Part shown: piece after piece, positions 17,561 through 27,240 of the stretch
Layout of the letters: every line of letters begins with the position of its first letter
How positions within the stretch are numbered: the stretch's first letter is position 1
Assembly: GCF_029255545.1 (NCBI RefSeq)
Contig: NZ_JANLJJ010000115.1
Location: forward strand, 12,160-73,512
Length of the DNA stretch: 61,353 nucleotides
DNA from: Ferrovibrio sp.
GTDB taxonomy: Bacteria > Pseudomonadota > Alphaproteobacteria > Ferrovibrionales > Ferrovibrionaceae
Reading direction: 5' to 3'
Notes under the pieces: generated by a model
What the model was told of the DNA's origin: nothing
Database searches by the model: none
Seen by the model: the letters and a program-made list of their open reading frames with translations, nothing else
Position numbers and translations under genes: made by a program

Positions 17561-18850
17561 TCAGTGATGGCCGAGGAAATAATCCGGAAGGAACTGCGAA
17601 AAGGCCGGCACGTAGGTGACCAGGAACAGGGCCGCGATCAGGGCGCCGTAAAACGGCCAGATCGTGCGCATCACCGTGCCGATCGAGACCCCGCCAATGG
17701 CGCAGCCAACGAACTGCGTGGTGCCGACCGGCGGCGTGTTCAGGCCCAGAGCGCAGTTGATCAGCATCAGCATGCCGAACTGCACCGGCCCCATGCCATA
17801 CTGCATGCAGATCGGCAGGAAGATCGGCGTGCAGATCAGGATGGTCGCCGCCATATCCAGGAAGGTGCCGAGCACGAACAGGATGACATTGACCAGCAGG
17901 AAGATCAGCCATGGCGAGGAGGTTATGCTGCTCAGCGCCTGACCGGTCAGGTCGGCCACGCTGTACAGGCTGATCAGATAGCCAAAGGTATTGGACACGC
18001 CGATCAGCAGCAGCACGATGCCGGTGGTCTTGACCGCCTTGGCAGCGGCCTTGATCAGGTGCTCCCATTTCAGCGAGCGGTAGAGCAAAGTCGCCAGCAG
18101 GATCGCATAGATCACCGCGATGGCGGCTGATTCGGTGGCGGTGAAAACACCGGACAGGATGCCGGTGATGATGATGACGACCACGAACAGGCCGGGAATG
18201 GCGGCCGCCGCCGAACGCAGCACGGTATGCCAGCCGGGAAACACGCCGGCCGGATAGCCGCGCCGGATTGCCACCAGATAGGCGGCGACCAGCATGCAGA
18301 TGGTGAGCAGCACGGCCGGGATCATGCCGGCCAGGATCAGGGCGGCGATCGAGACCTTGCCGCCGGCGGCCAGCGAATAGATGATCATGTTGTGGCTGGT
18401 CGGCATCAGCGCGCCAACCAGAGAGGCATGGGTGGTGACGTTGACGGCGTAGTCGGCGTCGTAACCCTCCTTCTTCATCATCGGGATCATCACCGCGCCC
18501 ATCGCCGAAACATCGGCGACCGGCGAGCCGGATACACCGCCGAACAGCGTGCAGGCGACAACATTCGACATGCCCAACCCGCCGCGGATATGGCCGATCA
18601 GGTTCTTGGCGAACTGCACGATGCGGTCGGCGACGCCGCCATAGAGCATCAGTTCGCCGGCGAAGATGAAGAAGGGGATCGCCAGGAAGGAGAAGATGTT
18701 CATGCCGGCCGTCATGCGCTGGAACACCACGGCGAGCGGCAGGCCCTCATAGAGGATGGTGGCTACGGCGGACAGGCCGATCGAGAAAGCGACTGGCACG
18801 CCCAGGACGAGGAAGCCGAAGAAACTGGCGGCCAGGATGATCAATGCCAT
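17561..18850 (-). CDS. dctM: TRAP transporter large permease (DctM type), uronate/aldarate cluster
   Basis: 429 residues with about twelve membrane helices. DctM signatures are present: FAGELMLYGGVADRIV, GGVSGSPVADVSAMGAVMIP and the C-terminal block CALGLNTPPVGTTQFVGCAIGGVS. With the small permease and binding protein encoded upstream it forms a Na+-driven tripartite importer. Its start overlaps the end of the small-permease gene by 10 bp. The neighbouring, divergently transcribed udh-gci-kdgD genes suggest that a sugar acid (galacturonate, glucuronate or an aldarate) is the substrate. Confidence 0.92.
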   Translation of the reverse strand: MALIILAASFFGFLVLGVPVAFSIGLSAVATILYEGLPLAVVFQRMTAGMNIFSFLAIPFFIFAGELMLYGGVADRIVQFAKNLIGHIRGGLGMSNVVACTLFGGVSGSPVADVSAMGAVMIPMMKKEGYDADYAVNVTTHASLVGALMPTSHNMIIYSLAAGGKVSIAALILAGMIPAVLLTICMLVAAYLVAIRRGYPAGVFPGWHTVLRSAAAAIPGLFVVVIIITGILSGVFTATESAAIAVIYAILLATLLYRSLKWEHLIKAAAKAVKTTGIVLLLIGVSNTFGYLISLYSVADLTGQALSSITSSPWLIFLLVNVILFVLGTFLDMAATILICTPIFLPICMQYGMGPVQFGMLMLINCALGLNTPPVGTTQFVGCAIGGVSIGTVMRTIWPFYGALIAALFLVTYVPAFSQFLPDYFLGHH

Positions 18851-19341
18851 GAGGGACGGACCTCTTCGCCCGCGATCAGGGCGAGAATATGCTCAAGCGA
18901 GAATAGGCCGATCAGGCCACCGGCGATCGACAGCGGCAGATGATTGAACCCTTCAGACAGGCCGAGGATAGGGATCTTGTAGGCCATAACGGACTCGGCC
19001 AGCAGCCAGGCATTCCAGCCCATCACCAGGCCGAAGCAGGCCACCAGCAGATGAATCAGAATCTCGACCCAGATGCGATGCCGTTCGGGCAGAACCATGA
19101 CCAGCACGGATTCAAGGCCGATATGGCCGGCATCGCGGACGCCGACGGCGGCACCGAACATGGTGACATAGAGCACCAGCACCAGCGCCAGGCTCTCGGC
19201 CCAGGTCGGCGTGTCATTCAGCACATAGCGGCCGAACACCTGATAGGCCACAACGACGACGATGCTCAGAAGGCCGATGACGGCCAGATACATGCAAAGC
19301 CGGGAGATCCAGGCGTTGATGGGGCTAAGCCAGCGCAGCAT
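18841..19341 (-). CDS. dctQ: TRAP transporter small permease (DctQ type)
   Basis: 166 residues with four hydrophobic helices and the DctQ family core VVVAYQVFGRYVLNDTPTWAESLALVLVLYVTMFGAAVGVRDAGHIG. The small permease joins the large channel subunit and interacts with the periplasmic binding protein. It is placed between the binding-protein gene (41 bp away) and the large permease gene (10-bp overlap), the usual P-Q-M order. Confidence 0.92.
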   Translation of the reverse strand: MLRWLSPINAWISRLCMYLAVIGLLSIVVVVAYQVFGRYVLNDTPTWAESLALVLVLYVTMFGAAVGVRDAGHIGLESVLVMVLPERHRIWVEILIHLLVACFGLVMGWNAWLLAESVMAYKIPILGLSEGFNHLPLSIAGGLIGLFSLEHILALIAGEEVRPSWH

Positions 19342-19382
19342 GGATACTCCCGGTGTTTGACGTTACCAGACCAACGGTGCGT

Positions 19383-20363
19383 TCAGTTGGTGCTCTGGAT
19401 ACGCTTGACCAGCGCCTGCAGCTTGGCATCGCCGGCAAACTTGGCGTAGACCGGCTGCATGGCATCCTGGAACGACTTCTTGTCGAGGTCGCTGATGATC
19501 TGCGAACCGCCGGCTTCCACCGTCTTGCGCGAGGCCGCCTCGCGCTCGTCCCAGAGCTTGCGCATGTAAGGCACCGATTCCTTGGCTGCCTTGCGGATGA
19601 CATCCTGTTCGTCCTTCGATAGGCCGTCCCAGACCCGCTTGGAGAAGACCAGCAGTTCCGGCGCCATCGAATGTTCGGTCTGGCTGTACATTTTGGCCAC
19701 TTCATAGTGGCGTGAACTGTCGTAGGACGGCCAGTTATTCTCCGCGCCGTCAACCACGCCGGTCTTCAGCGCGGTGTAAACCTCGGCATAGGGCAGCGGC
19801 GTGGCATTGGCGCCGAGCGCCTGCATCATCGCCACCCACATGTCGGATTGCTGCACGCGGATCTTCATGCCCTTCATGTCGGCAACCGATTTGATCGGCT
19901 TCTTGGTAGTATAGAAGCTGCGCGAACCGCTGTCGTAGAAAGCCAGGCCGACGAAACCCTGCGACTCCAGCGACTTCAGGATCTCCTCGCCGATCGGACC
20001 ATCCAGCACGCGGCGCATGTGATCTTTTGATTTGAACACGAAGGGCAGCGCCGGAACGATGGTTTCCGGCACGATATTGTTGAATGGCGAAATGTTGACC
20101 CGCACCATGTCGAGGGCGCCGAGCTTGGTCTGCTCGATGGTGTCCTTCTCCGAGCCGAGCGAACTCTGGCCAAACACCTTCACCGAATGCTTGCCGCCGG
20201 TGCGCTCATTGATCAGCTTGCCCATATAGGCCACGGCCTGCACGGTGGGGTAATCCATCGGATGGACATCCGCTGAACGGAATTCCTTCGCCGTCGCCGC
20301 ACCCGAAAGCGCCACCGCGACGGCCGCGCCGAACAGAGCGCGCATAGCTGTGCTGGACTTCAT
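19383..20363 (-). CDS. dctP: TRAP substrate-binding protein (DctP type)
   Basis: 326 residues from [10 protein letters not shown]. The start is at 20363 because GGGAGG precedes it with good spacing, and this start yields a proper signal peptide cut near residue 25 (GAATA/KEF). Family features include the [18 protein letters not shown] segment and the ligand-binding arginine region [12 protein letters not shown], then [32 protein letters not shown]. It binds the organic acid in the periplasm and delivers it to DctQM. The genomic setting points to a uronate or aldarate ligand. Confidence 0.92.
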   Translation of the reverse strand: MKSSTAMRALFGAAVAVALSGAATAKEFRSADVHPMDYPTVQAVAYMGKLINERTGGKHSVKVFGQSSLGSEKDTIEQTKLGALDMVRVNISPFNNIVPETIVPALPFVFKSKDHMRRVLDGPIGEEILKSLESQGFVGLAFYDSGSRSFYTTKKPIKSVADMKGMKIRVQQSDMWVAMMQALGANATPLPYAEVYTALKTGVVDGAENNWPSYDSSRHYEVAKMYSQTEHSMAPELLVFSKRVWDGLSKDEQDVIRKAAKESVPYMRKLWDEREAASRKTVEAGGSQIISDLDKKSFQDAMQPVYAKFAGDAKLQALVKRIQSTN

Positions 20364-20432
20364 GTTTTCCTCCCTTGGTGCAGGGCGTTTTATGGGCCCC
20401 GGCCGATTGCACGACATGGCTTAGTCGTCGTG

Positions 20433-20443
20433 ACATCATACAA
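20433..20443 (-). promoter_or_regulatory. GntR-type operator A over the TRAP operon -10 box
   Basis: On the minus strand this reads TTGTATGATGT, matching operator B (TTGTATGACAA) in the first eight bases. It covers the TATGAT -10 box proposed for dctP, so a bound repressor would block transcription of the transporter. Confidence 0.5.
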
Positions 20444-20608
20444 CATGGAGGGATTTTTGAGTCAATCCTCCTTCAGGAGGGTTTTGGTGAATTTTGCGCC
20501 AGAGTCTGAAAATTACAATACTTATGATAATATTCAAATACTTAATATAAAAAACAGCCCATAGCCTCGCACTCCTCGCCCTTCTCCGGTCAGAGTCATA
20601 CCTATCAG

Positions 20609-20619
20609 TTGTCATACAA
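20609..20619 (+). promoter_or_regulatory. GntR-type operator B over the -35 box of the regulator operon
   Basis: TTGTCATACAA is an 11-bp near-perfect palindrome (reverse complement TTGTATGACAA) of the kind bound by FCD-domain GntR regulators of sugar-acid pathways. It begins with the proposed -35 hexamer TTGTCA of the gntR-kdgD-udh-gci-gli transcript. A degenerate half copy (GTCATAC) lies 16 bp upstream at 20595. Confidence 0.55.
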
Positions 20620-20688
20620 GATAAAGAATGCTAATCCTCACAATCATTCCTCAGCCGGCATGCCGGCCATAAACCAGGAGGCCAACCG

Positions 20689-21417
20689 GTGACGGCTCTG
20701 CGCCGACGCGAGACACTGACGTCCCAGCTTGTCAGGACACTGACAGAGCGCGTGGCCAAGGGCAGCCTCAAGCCCGGCGACAAGCTGCCCAGCGAACAGG
20801 AACTGATCGAGGAGTTTGGGGTCAGCCGCACGGTGGTGCGCGAGGCGATTTCGAGCCTGCGCGCCGCCGGCCTGGTCGCCACCCAGCAGGGTGTGGGCGC
20901 TTTCGTGCAGCCGGGCGCCAGCGCCCAGCCCTTCCGGATCGACGAAACCAGCCTCGATCTGATCAAGGAAGTGATCAACGTGCTGGAACTGCGCATCGGC
21001 CTGGAAGCCGAGGCCGCCGCCCTGGCGGCGCAACGGCGCAAACCCGAACACGTAACGGCGATGCGCAAGGCGCTGGACCAGATGGAAGCCGCCATCGAGG
21101 CAGCCGAGGATGCCGTTGCGCCCGACCTGGATTTCCACCAGACCATCGCTGAAGCCACCGGCAACATGCATTTCACCCACCTGTTCAGCTATCTGGGCGC
21201 CCTGATGATCCCGCGTGCCCGGGTGCAGACCTTCCGTTTTTTTGCCGACGACCGCAGCGAATACCTGCGCCGCGTCAACCGCGAACACGAGGACATCTAC
21301 CAAGCCATCCTGCGGCAGGACAGCGACGCCGCTCGCTCCGCGATGCGCCTGCACCTGAGCAACAGCCGCGAACGCCTGCGCAAGGCGATGGAGCAATCTA
21401 CCGCCAGCGGCGCCTGA
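20689..21417 (+). CDS. FadR-subfamily GntR transcriptional regulator
   Basis: 242 residues from a GTG with AGGAG eight bases upstream. The winged-helix DNA-binding domain occupies about residues 1-75 ([31 protein letters not shown]). The all-helical FCD effector domain follows, with its metal-site residues in [14 protein letters not shown], the H of [10 protein letters not shown] and the H of LHLSNSRER. Such regulators usually repress and are released by a pathway intermediate, here probably a uronate, aldarate or keto-deoxy acid. It is the first gene of the operon with kdgD (31 bp gap) and likely regulates itself and the divergent TRAP genes through the two operators. Confidence 0.9.
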   Translation: MTALRRRETLTSQLVRTLTERVAKGSLKPGDKLPSEQELIEEFGVSRTVVREAISSLRAAGLVATQQGVGAFVQPGASAQPFRIDETSLDLIKEVINVLELRIGLEAEAAALAAQRRKPEHVTAMRKALDQMEAAIEAAEDAVAPDLDFHQTIAEATGNMHFTHLFSYLGALMIPRARVQTFRFFADDRSEYLRRVNREHEDIYQAILRQDSDAARSAMRLHLSNSRERLRKAMEQSTASGA

Positions 21418-21448
21418 CCAGCACCACTCCGTTAAAGGTGAGAGAAGA

Positions 21449-22360
21449 ATGGATCCCAATACCCTGAAGGCCGTGATTTCCAGCGGCCTGCTGTCCTTTC
21501 CGGTGACCGATTTCAATGCCGCCGGTGATTTCGAGCCGAAAGGCTATCGTCGCCGCCTGGAATGGCTGATGCCTTATGGCGCCAGCGCCCTGTTCGCCGC
21601 GGGCGGCACTGGCGAGTTCTTTTCTCTGGCGCCCGGCGAGTACAGCGACGTGATCAGGACCGCCGTCGAGACCTGCAAGGGCAAGGTGCCGATCCTGGCC
21701 GGCACTGGCTATGGCACCCGACAGGCCATCGCCTATGCCCAGGAAGCGGAAAAACTCGGCGCCGCCGGCCTGCTCATCATGCCGCATTACCTGGTGGAGA
21801 CCGACCAGGAGGGCATCTGCCGGCATATCGCCGCCATCTGCAAATCGGTGAAGATCGGCGCCATCGTCTACAACCGTGGCATCTGCCGGCTGGGGCCTGA
21901 CGCGCTGGCCCGGCTGGCCGAACAATGCCCGAACCTGATCGGCTTCAAGGATGGCATCGGCGACCTGGAGCTTATGGTGGCGGTGCGCCGCAAGATGGGA
22001 GATCGCCTGGCCTATCTCGGCGGCCTGCCAACGGCCGAATTCTTCGCCGCGCCCTACAAGGCCATGGGCGTCCCGGTTTATTCCTCGGCCGTGTTCAATT
22101 TCATCCCGAAAACCGCAATGGATTTCTATCGCGCCATCGCCAGCGATGACAGCGCGACGGCGACCAGGATTCTCGATGAATTTTTCATGCCCTACTCGCT
22201 GATCCGAAACCGCCGGCCGGGCTATGCCGTTAGTATCATTAAAGCGGGCGCCCGCCTGGTCGGCTATGATGCTGGTCCGGTCCGCACCCCGCTGGTGGAT
22301 TGCAGCGAGGAGGAGCATGCCATGCTCAAGGCGCTGATCGACAGAATGGGGTCGCAATAA
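21449..22360 (+). CDS. kdgD: 5-dehydro-4-deoxyglucarate dehydratase
   Basis: 303 residues of the DapA/N-acetylneuraminate lyase (alpha/beta)8 family. K167 in [11 protein letters not shown] would form the Schiff base and Y141 (VYNRG) is the conserved tyrosine; GGTGEFFSL near 52-60 is the family carboxylate-binding loop in KdgD form. The enzyme dehydrates and decarboxylates 5-dehydro-4-deoxy-D-glucarate to 2,5-dioxopentanoate (2-oxoglutarate semialdehyde). It sits between the regulator and udh, as expected for the oxidative uronate pathway. AGAGAAG upstream of the ATG is a usable ribosome site. Confidence 0.92.
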   Translation: MDPNTLKAVISSGLLSFPVTDFNAAGDFEPKGYRRRLEWLMPYGASALFAAGGTGEFFSLAPGEYSDVIRTAVETCKGKVPILAGTGYGTRQAIAYAQEAEKLGAAGLLIMPHYLVETDQEGICRHIAAICKSVKIGAIVYNRGICRLGPDALARLAEQCPNLIGFKDGIGDLELMVAVRRKMGDRLAYLGGLPTAEFFAAPYKAMGVPVYSSAVFNFIPKTAMDFYRAIASDDSATATRILDEFFMPYSLIRNRRPGYAVSIIKAGARLVGYDAGPVRTPLVDCSEEEHAMLKALIDRMGSQ

Positions 22361-22371
22361 GGGAGGCCGGC

Positions 22372-23193
22372 ATGAAACGCGTCCTGCTGACCGGAGCATG
22401 CGGTGGCGTCGGCAGCCGCCTGCGCCAGTTGCTGAAACCGCTCTATCCCGAGCTGATCCTGAGCGACATCAGGATGCCGGCCGATCTGCACGCCGACGAG
22501 ACTTTCATCCAGGCCGACCTGGCCGATATGACCGAGGTGGAGAGAATCTGCCAAGGCGTCGATGGCATCGTGCATCTCGGCGGATTCTCGGTGGAAGGGC
22601 CATGGGAGACGATCCTCAGCGCCAACATCATCGGCACCTACAACCTGTTCGAGGCGGCGCATCGCAAGGGCGTGAAGCGCGTGGTCTTCGCTTCGTCCAA
22701 CCACGTGATGGGGTTCCATCCGCGCAGCCACAAAATCGGGATCGAGGCGGTGCCGAAACCCGATACCCGCTATGGCCTGAGCAAGCTGTTTGGCGAGGGC
22801 GTCGGCGCGCTTTATGCCCACAAGCATGGCATGGGCGTACTCAGTATCCGCATCGGCAATTTCGGCGACGAGCCGATCGACGAACGACGGCTGGCGATCT
22901 GGCTGAAACCCGATGATCTGGTGCAGCTGATCCGCATCGGCCTGGAGAAGCCCGATCTGGTTTACGAAGTCGTCTACGGCATGTCGGACAACAAGCGGGC
23001 CTGGTGGGACAATGCCAATGCGCTGAGACTCGGCTATCGGCCAGCGGGCCAATCCGAGGTTTTCGCCGCCGCGGCGCTGGAAGCGCAGAAAAAACTGCCC
23101 AAGGACGCGATTGGCGATCATTTCCAGGGTGGCAGCCCGTTCTGCAGCCAGGAATTCGACGGCGATTTCGAGGCCCTGAAGAAACGGCTGTAA
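22372..23193 (+). CDS. udh: uronate dehydrogenase
   Basis: 273 residues from MKRVLLTGACGGVG, with GGGAGG upstream; the open frame reaches 24 codons further but lacks a ribosome site. It is an extended short-chain dehydrogenase: NAD motif TGACGGVGS (7-15), D32 after the second strand (LSDIR), and the catalytic pair Y134-x3-K138 in RYGLSKLFGE. The sequence PWETILSANIIGTYNLFEAA and the overall length match Udh, which oxidises galacturonate or glucuronate to the aldarolactone. Neighbouring gci, gli and kdgD complete the pathway known from Agrobacterium, which supports the assignment. Confidence 0.9.
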   Translation: MKRVLLTGACGGVGSRLRQLLKPLYPELILSDIRMPADLHADETFIQADLADMTEVERICQGVDGIVHLGGFSVEGPWETILSANIIGTYNLFEAAHRKGVKRVVFASSNHVMGFHPRSHKIGIEAVPKPDTRYGLSKLFGEGVGALYAHKHGMGVLSIRIGNFGDEPIDERRLAIWLKPDDLVQLIRIGLEKPDLVYEVVYGMSDNKRAWWDNANALRLGYRPAGQSEVFAAAALEAQKKLPKDAIGDHFQGGSPFCSQEFDGDFEALKKRL

Positions 23194-23195
23194 GG

Positions 23196-24281
23196 ATGCG
23201 GATCAAAAGCATCGAGACCATCACGCTGAAAATCCCCTTCGGCGATCTCTATGCCGGGCCGCGGGCGAAGCGGCGCGGCTGGACCGAGTTCGATACCCTG
23301 CTGCTGCGGGTCGAGACCGAGGACGGCGTGGTCGGCTGGGGGGAGGCTTTTGCCTACAGCTGCGCCTCGGCGGTGCGCGCCGCCGTCCTGGACATGGTGG
23401 CGCCGCTGGCCATTGGCCGCGACACGGCCGATATCCCGGCCTTAAGCCGCGACCTGCAGAAGGAGCTGCATATCTGGGGGCGTTACGGCATCACCATTTT
23501 TGCGCTTTCCGGTCTGGATATCGCGCTGTGGGATATCGCCGCCAAACGGGCCGGCAAGAGCCTGTCGACCCTGCTCGGCCGGCAGCGGAACCATGTGCCC
23601 GCCTATGCCAGCCTGGTGCGCTATGGCGGGCCGGACGCGATCGCGGCCATGACGCAGAAAGCAGTGGCGGAAGGCTATAGCGACGTCAAGCTGCACGAAA
23701 TCGCCTACGAGGTGATCGCGGCGGCGCGTAATGCTGCCGGTCCACATATCCGCATCACCACCGACGTGAATTGCGGCTGGAGCATGGCGGAAGCCGAAGA
23801 CCTGCTGCCAAAGATGAAGGATCTCGACCTGTTCTGGGTCGAGGAGCCGATCTTCCCGCCGGAGGATTACGAAACGCTGGCCACCCTGCGCCGTCGCTTT
23901 GGCGTGCCGCTCTCGGCTGGCGAGAATGCCTGCACCGCGATGGAATTCCGGCGCCTGATCGCCGCGCTGGATTACCCGCAGCCCAGCGTGACCAAGGTTG
24001 GCGGCGTGAGCGAATTCCTCGCCGTAGCAAAACTGGCCCGGGCCGGCCGCAAAACCCTGATGCCGCATTCGCCCTATTTCGGCCCCGGCTACTGGGCCAC
24101 TTTGCAGCTGGCGGCGCATCTGGATGACGTCGGACTGTTCGAGTTCCTCTATGTGCAGCCCGAGGCCTTCTGCGGGCATGACATCCCGCTGCCGCAGCAG
24201 GGCCGCATCGTCATCCCCGATACGCCCGGTATCGGTTTCACACCCGACGAAGACATGCTGACCCGCTACCGTGTTGCCTGA
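23196..24281 (+). CDS. gci: enolase-superfamily aldarolactone cycloisomerase (Gci-like)
   Basis: 361 residues from MRIKSIETITLKIPFGD at 23196, two bases after the udh stop. It belongs to the mandelate racemase/muconate lactonizing group. Metal ligands are D190, E216 and E243 (TTDVN, VEEP, GENA). Acid/base candidates are K165 (DVKLHE) and H291 (MPHSPYFGP). In Agrobacterium the enzyme next to udh and kdgD is galactarolactone cycloisomerase, which opens the lactone to 3-deoxy-2-keto-hexarate. The same role is inferred here from context. A dehydratase acting on galactarate or glucarate is the alternative. Confidence 0.82.
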   Translation: MRIKSIETITLKIPFGDLYAGPRAKRRGWTEFDTLLLRVETEDGVVGWGEAFAYSCASAVRAAVLDMVAPLAIGRDTADIPALSRDLQKELHIWGRYGITIFALSGLDIALWDIAAKRAGKSLSTLLGRQRNHVPAYASLVRYGGPDAIAAMTQKAVAEGYSDVKLHEIAYEVIAAARNAAGPHIRITTDVNCGWSMAEAEDLLPKMKDLDLFWVEEPIFPPEDYETLATLRRRFGVPLSAGENACTAMEFRRLIAALDYPQPSVTKVGGVSEFLAVAKLARAGRKTLMPHSPYFGPGYWATLQLAAHLDDVGLFEFLYVQPEAFCGHDIPLPQQGRIVIPDTPGIGFTPDEDMLTRYRVA

Positions 24282-24296
24282 CCGCTGGAGCCAGTT

Positions 24297-25145
24297 ATGA
24301 GCTATACCCGCATCCTTACCGGCCCCAAGCCGAAATTGCAGATGCCCAAGGGTGCCTGCGACACCCATATTCATTTCTACGACAGCCGCTACACGGCCTT
24401 GCCCGGCACGCCGACGCCGCCGGATGCCTCGGTGGCCGATTACCGCCATGTGATGGCCTGGCTGGGTATCGAACGCGCCGTCGTCGTGCAGCCGAATGCC
24501 TATGGCGATGACAACCGCCTGACCATGGCCGCTACTGCCGAGCTGGGCGACATCGCCCGCGCCGTGGTGGTGGTAAAGCCCGGCGTGACGGATGCCGAGC
24601 TGGAGCGGCTGACCAAAGCCGGAGCACGCGGCCTGCGCATCATGGCGCTGCTGGGTGGCACGCTCGGGCTGGATGTGGCCGAGGAGATGGCCGCCCGCGT
24701 GGCGCCGTTCGGCTGGCACCTGCTGCTGCAACTCGATGGCCGCGACCTGCCACAGCATGAAGCGATGATCCGCCGCCTGCCCTGCAAGGTGGTGATCGAC
24801 CATATCGGCAAGTTCCTTGAGCCGGTGCCGGTGGCACACCCCTCTTTCCAGTGCCTGCAGCGCCTGGTCGATAGCGGCAATGTCTGGGTCAAACTGGCCG
24901 CCGCCTACGAAACCTCGAAAACCGGCAAGCCGAAATATGAGGATGTCGGCATGCTGGCGAAGGCGCTGGTCAGACAGGCGCCACAACGCATGATCTGGGC
25001 CAGCAACTTCCCGCATGCCCAAGCGGCCAAATTCGGCTATCCCGACGAGGCCATCCTGCTTGACCTGATGCTGGATTGGGCGCCGGATGCCGCCGATCGC
25101 CAGCGCATCTTCACCGACAACCCTGCGGAATTGTACGGCTTTTGA
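24297..25145 (+). CDS. amidohydrolase-family aldarolactone isomerase/lactonase (Gli-like)
   Basis: 282 residues of the COG3618-type amidohydrolase group. The HxH pair is H24/H26 in CDTHIHFYDS, and the conserved VVIDHIGKF strand lies near residue 165. The late strand reads WASNFPH with N237 where relatives such as 2-pyrone-4,6-dicarboxylate lactonase have aspartate (WGTDWPH). In Agrobacterium the gene in this position encodes D-galactarolactone isomerase, which interconverts the 1,5- and 1,4-lactones made by Udh before Gci acts. I assign the same role by context; a lactonase is possible. It ends the operon, 15 bp after gci. Confidence 0.78.
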   Translation: MSYTRILTGPKPKLQMPKGACDTHIHFYDSRYTALPGTPTPPDASVADYRHVMAWLGIERAVVVQPNAYGDDNRLTMAATAELGDIARAVVVVKPGVTDAELERLTKAGARGLRIMALLGGTLGLDVAEEMAARVAPFGWHLLLQLDGRDLPQHEAMIRRLPCKVVIDHIGKFLEPVPVAHPSFQCLQRLVDSGNVWVKLAAAYETSKTGKPKYEDVGMLAKALVRQAPQRMIWASNFPHAQAAKFGYPDEAILLDLMLDWAPDAADRQRIFTDNPAELYGF

Positions 25146-25164
25146 GGGTAATCGGTTATTTCCC

Positions 25165-25193
25165 TTGACCTTGGACCGTATAAGGCCCATATA
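25165..25193 (+). promoter_or_regulatory. promoter of the RhlE helicase gene with long leader
   Basis: TTGACC (25165-25170) and CATATA (25188-25193) are separated by 17 bp. A start near 25200 would give an untranslated leader of about 195 nt before the TTG at 25395. Long leaders are common for cold-shock-induced DEAD-box helicase genes and allow structure-based control. I see no strong hairpin signature by eye. Confidence 0.45.
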
Positions 25194-25394
25194 CCGCCTG
25201 CCGTTTCGATGGCATTCGCGTCGTGGCCGCGTGAGCGGAGAGCGTAAACCTGCTCTTTCGTCCTGCCCGACGCCTCGCACTCCCATTCACGACCCAGGTC
25301 ACGCGGGGACGTTTTTACCGGACCCGCGTCCGACCGTCGCGCTGCAGGCGAACCCGCCTGGCGCCGTCGTGCGCTTACCCTTAAGGATTCCATT

Positions 25395-26774
<1,380 letters not shown>

Positions 26775-26793
26775 CCGGTACACCCGTTCAAAG

Positions 26794-26824
26794 AAAAAGC
26801 GGCATCGAAAGATGCCGCTTTTTT
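26794..26824. terminator. bidirectional intrinsic terminator between rhlE and pcaC
   Basis: A 13-bp stem (AAAAAGCGGCATC / GATGCCGCTTTTT) closes on a GAAA tetraloop and continues into a T-run on the plus strand. Because the left arm starts with an A-run, the minus strand also shows a T-run after the stem. It therefore serves both rhlE (+) and the pca operon (-), whose last gene ends at 26829. Confidence 0.95.
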
Positions 26825-26828
26825 ATTG

Positions 26829-27224
26829 TCAGAATTTGTAGCCGTCTGTTTCCATCTGGGCGAAAACCTCTTCGGCCCAGTGGGTGGCGCTGTTGCCCGC
26901 TGGCACGCCGCAATACACGGCCGCCTGCTTGATCACCGCGCGGATATCGTTTTTGGTCAAGCCGTTGTTGAAAGCGGCCTTCACATGCAGCTTGAATTCG
27001 TCAACGCGATTAAGCGCGATCATCATCGACAGCACCATGCAACTGCGCGTCTTGCGATCCAGGGTGGGATCGGTCCAGATCTCGCCCCAGGCATAGCGGG
27101 TGATGAAATTCTGGAAATCGCCGTTGAAATCATTGACCTTGGTGAGTGAGCGGTCGACATGGGCATCGCCCAGTACCGCGCGCCGCACCGTCATGCCCGC
27201 GCCATAGCGTTCCTTGTCATCCAT
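26829..27224 (-). CDS. pcaC: 4-carboxymuconolactone decarboxylase
   Basis: 131 residues, the normal PcaC length, with AGAGGA upstream. The family core RYAWGEIWTDPTLDRKTRSCMVLSMMIALNR and the AhpD-like segment HVKAAFNNGLTKNDIRAVIKQAAVYCGVPA are complete. It converts 4-carboxymuconolactone to 3-oxoadipate enol-lactone in protocatechuate ortho-cleavage. It is the last gene of the pca operon, 16 bp after pcaD. Confidence 0.95.
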   Translation of the reverse strand: MDDKERYGAGMTVRRAVLGDAHVDRSLTKVNDFNGDFQNFITRYAWGEIWTDPTLDRKTRSCMVLSMMIALNRVDEFKLHVKAAFNNGLTKNDIRAVIKQAAVYCGVPAGNSATHWAEEVFAQMETDGYKF

Positions 27225-27240
27225 TGCAGTTTCCTCTTGG

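Larger units (their letters stand above)
20364..20688. promoter_or_regulatory. 325-bp divergent control region, TRAP operon versus gntR-kdgD operon
   Basis: The region holds an AT-rich core (about 20508-20555) that contrasts with the GC-rich surroundings. On the left, a minus-strand promoter for dctP: TTGACT near 20463, 19 bp, TATGAT. On the right, a plus-strand promoter for the regulator gene: TTGTCA at 20609, 17 bp, TAATCC at 20632. Each overlaps one of the two TTGTATGAxxx operator copies listed separately. No coding gene is seen. Confidence 0.6.
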
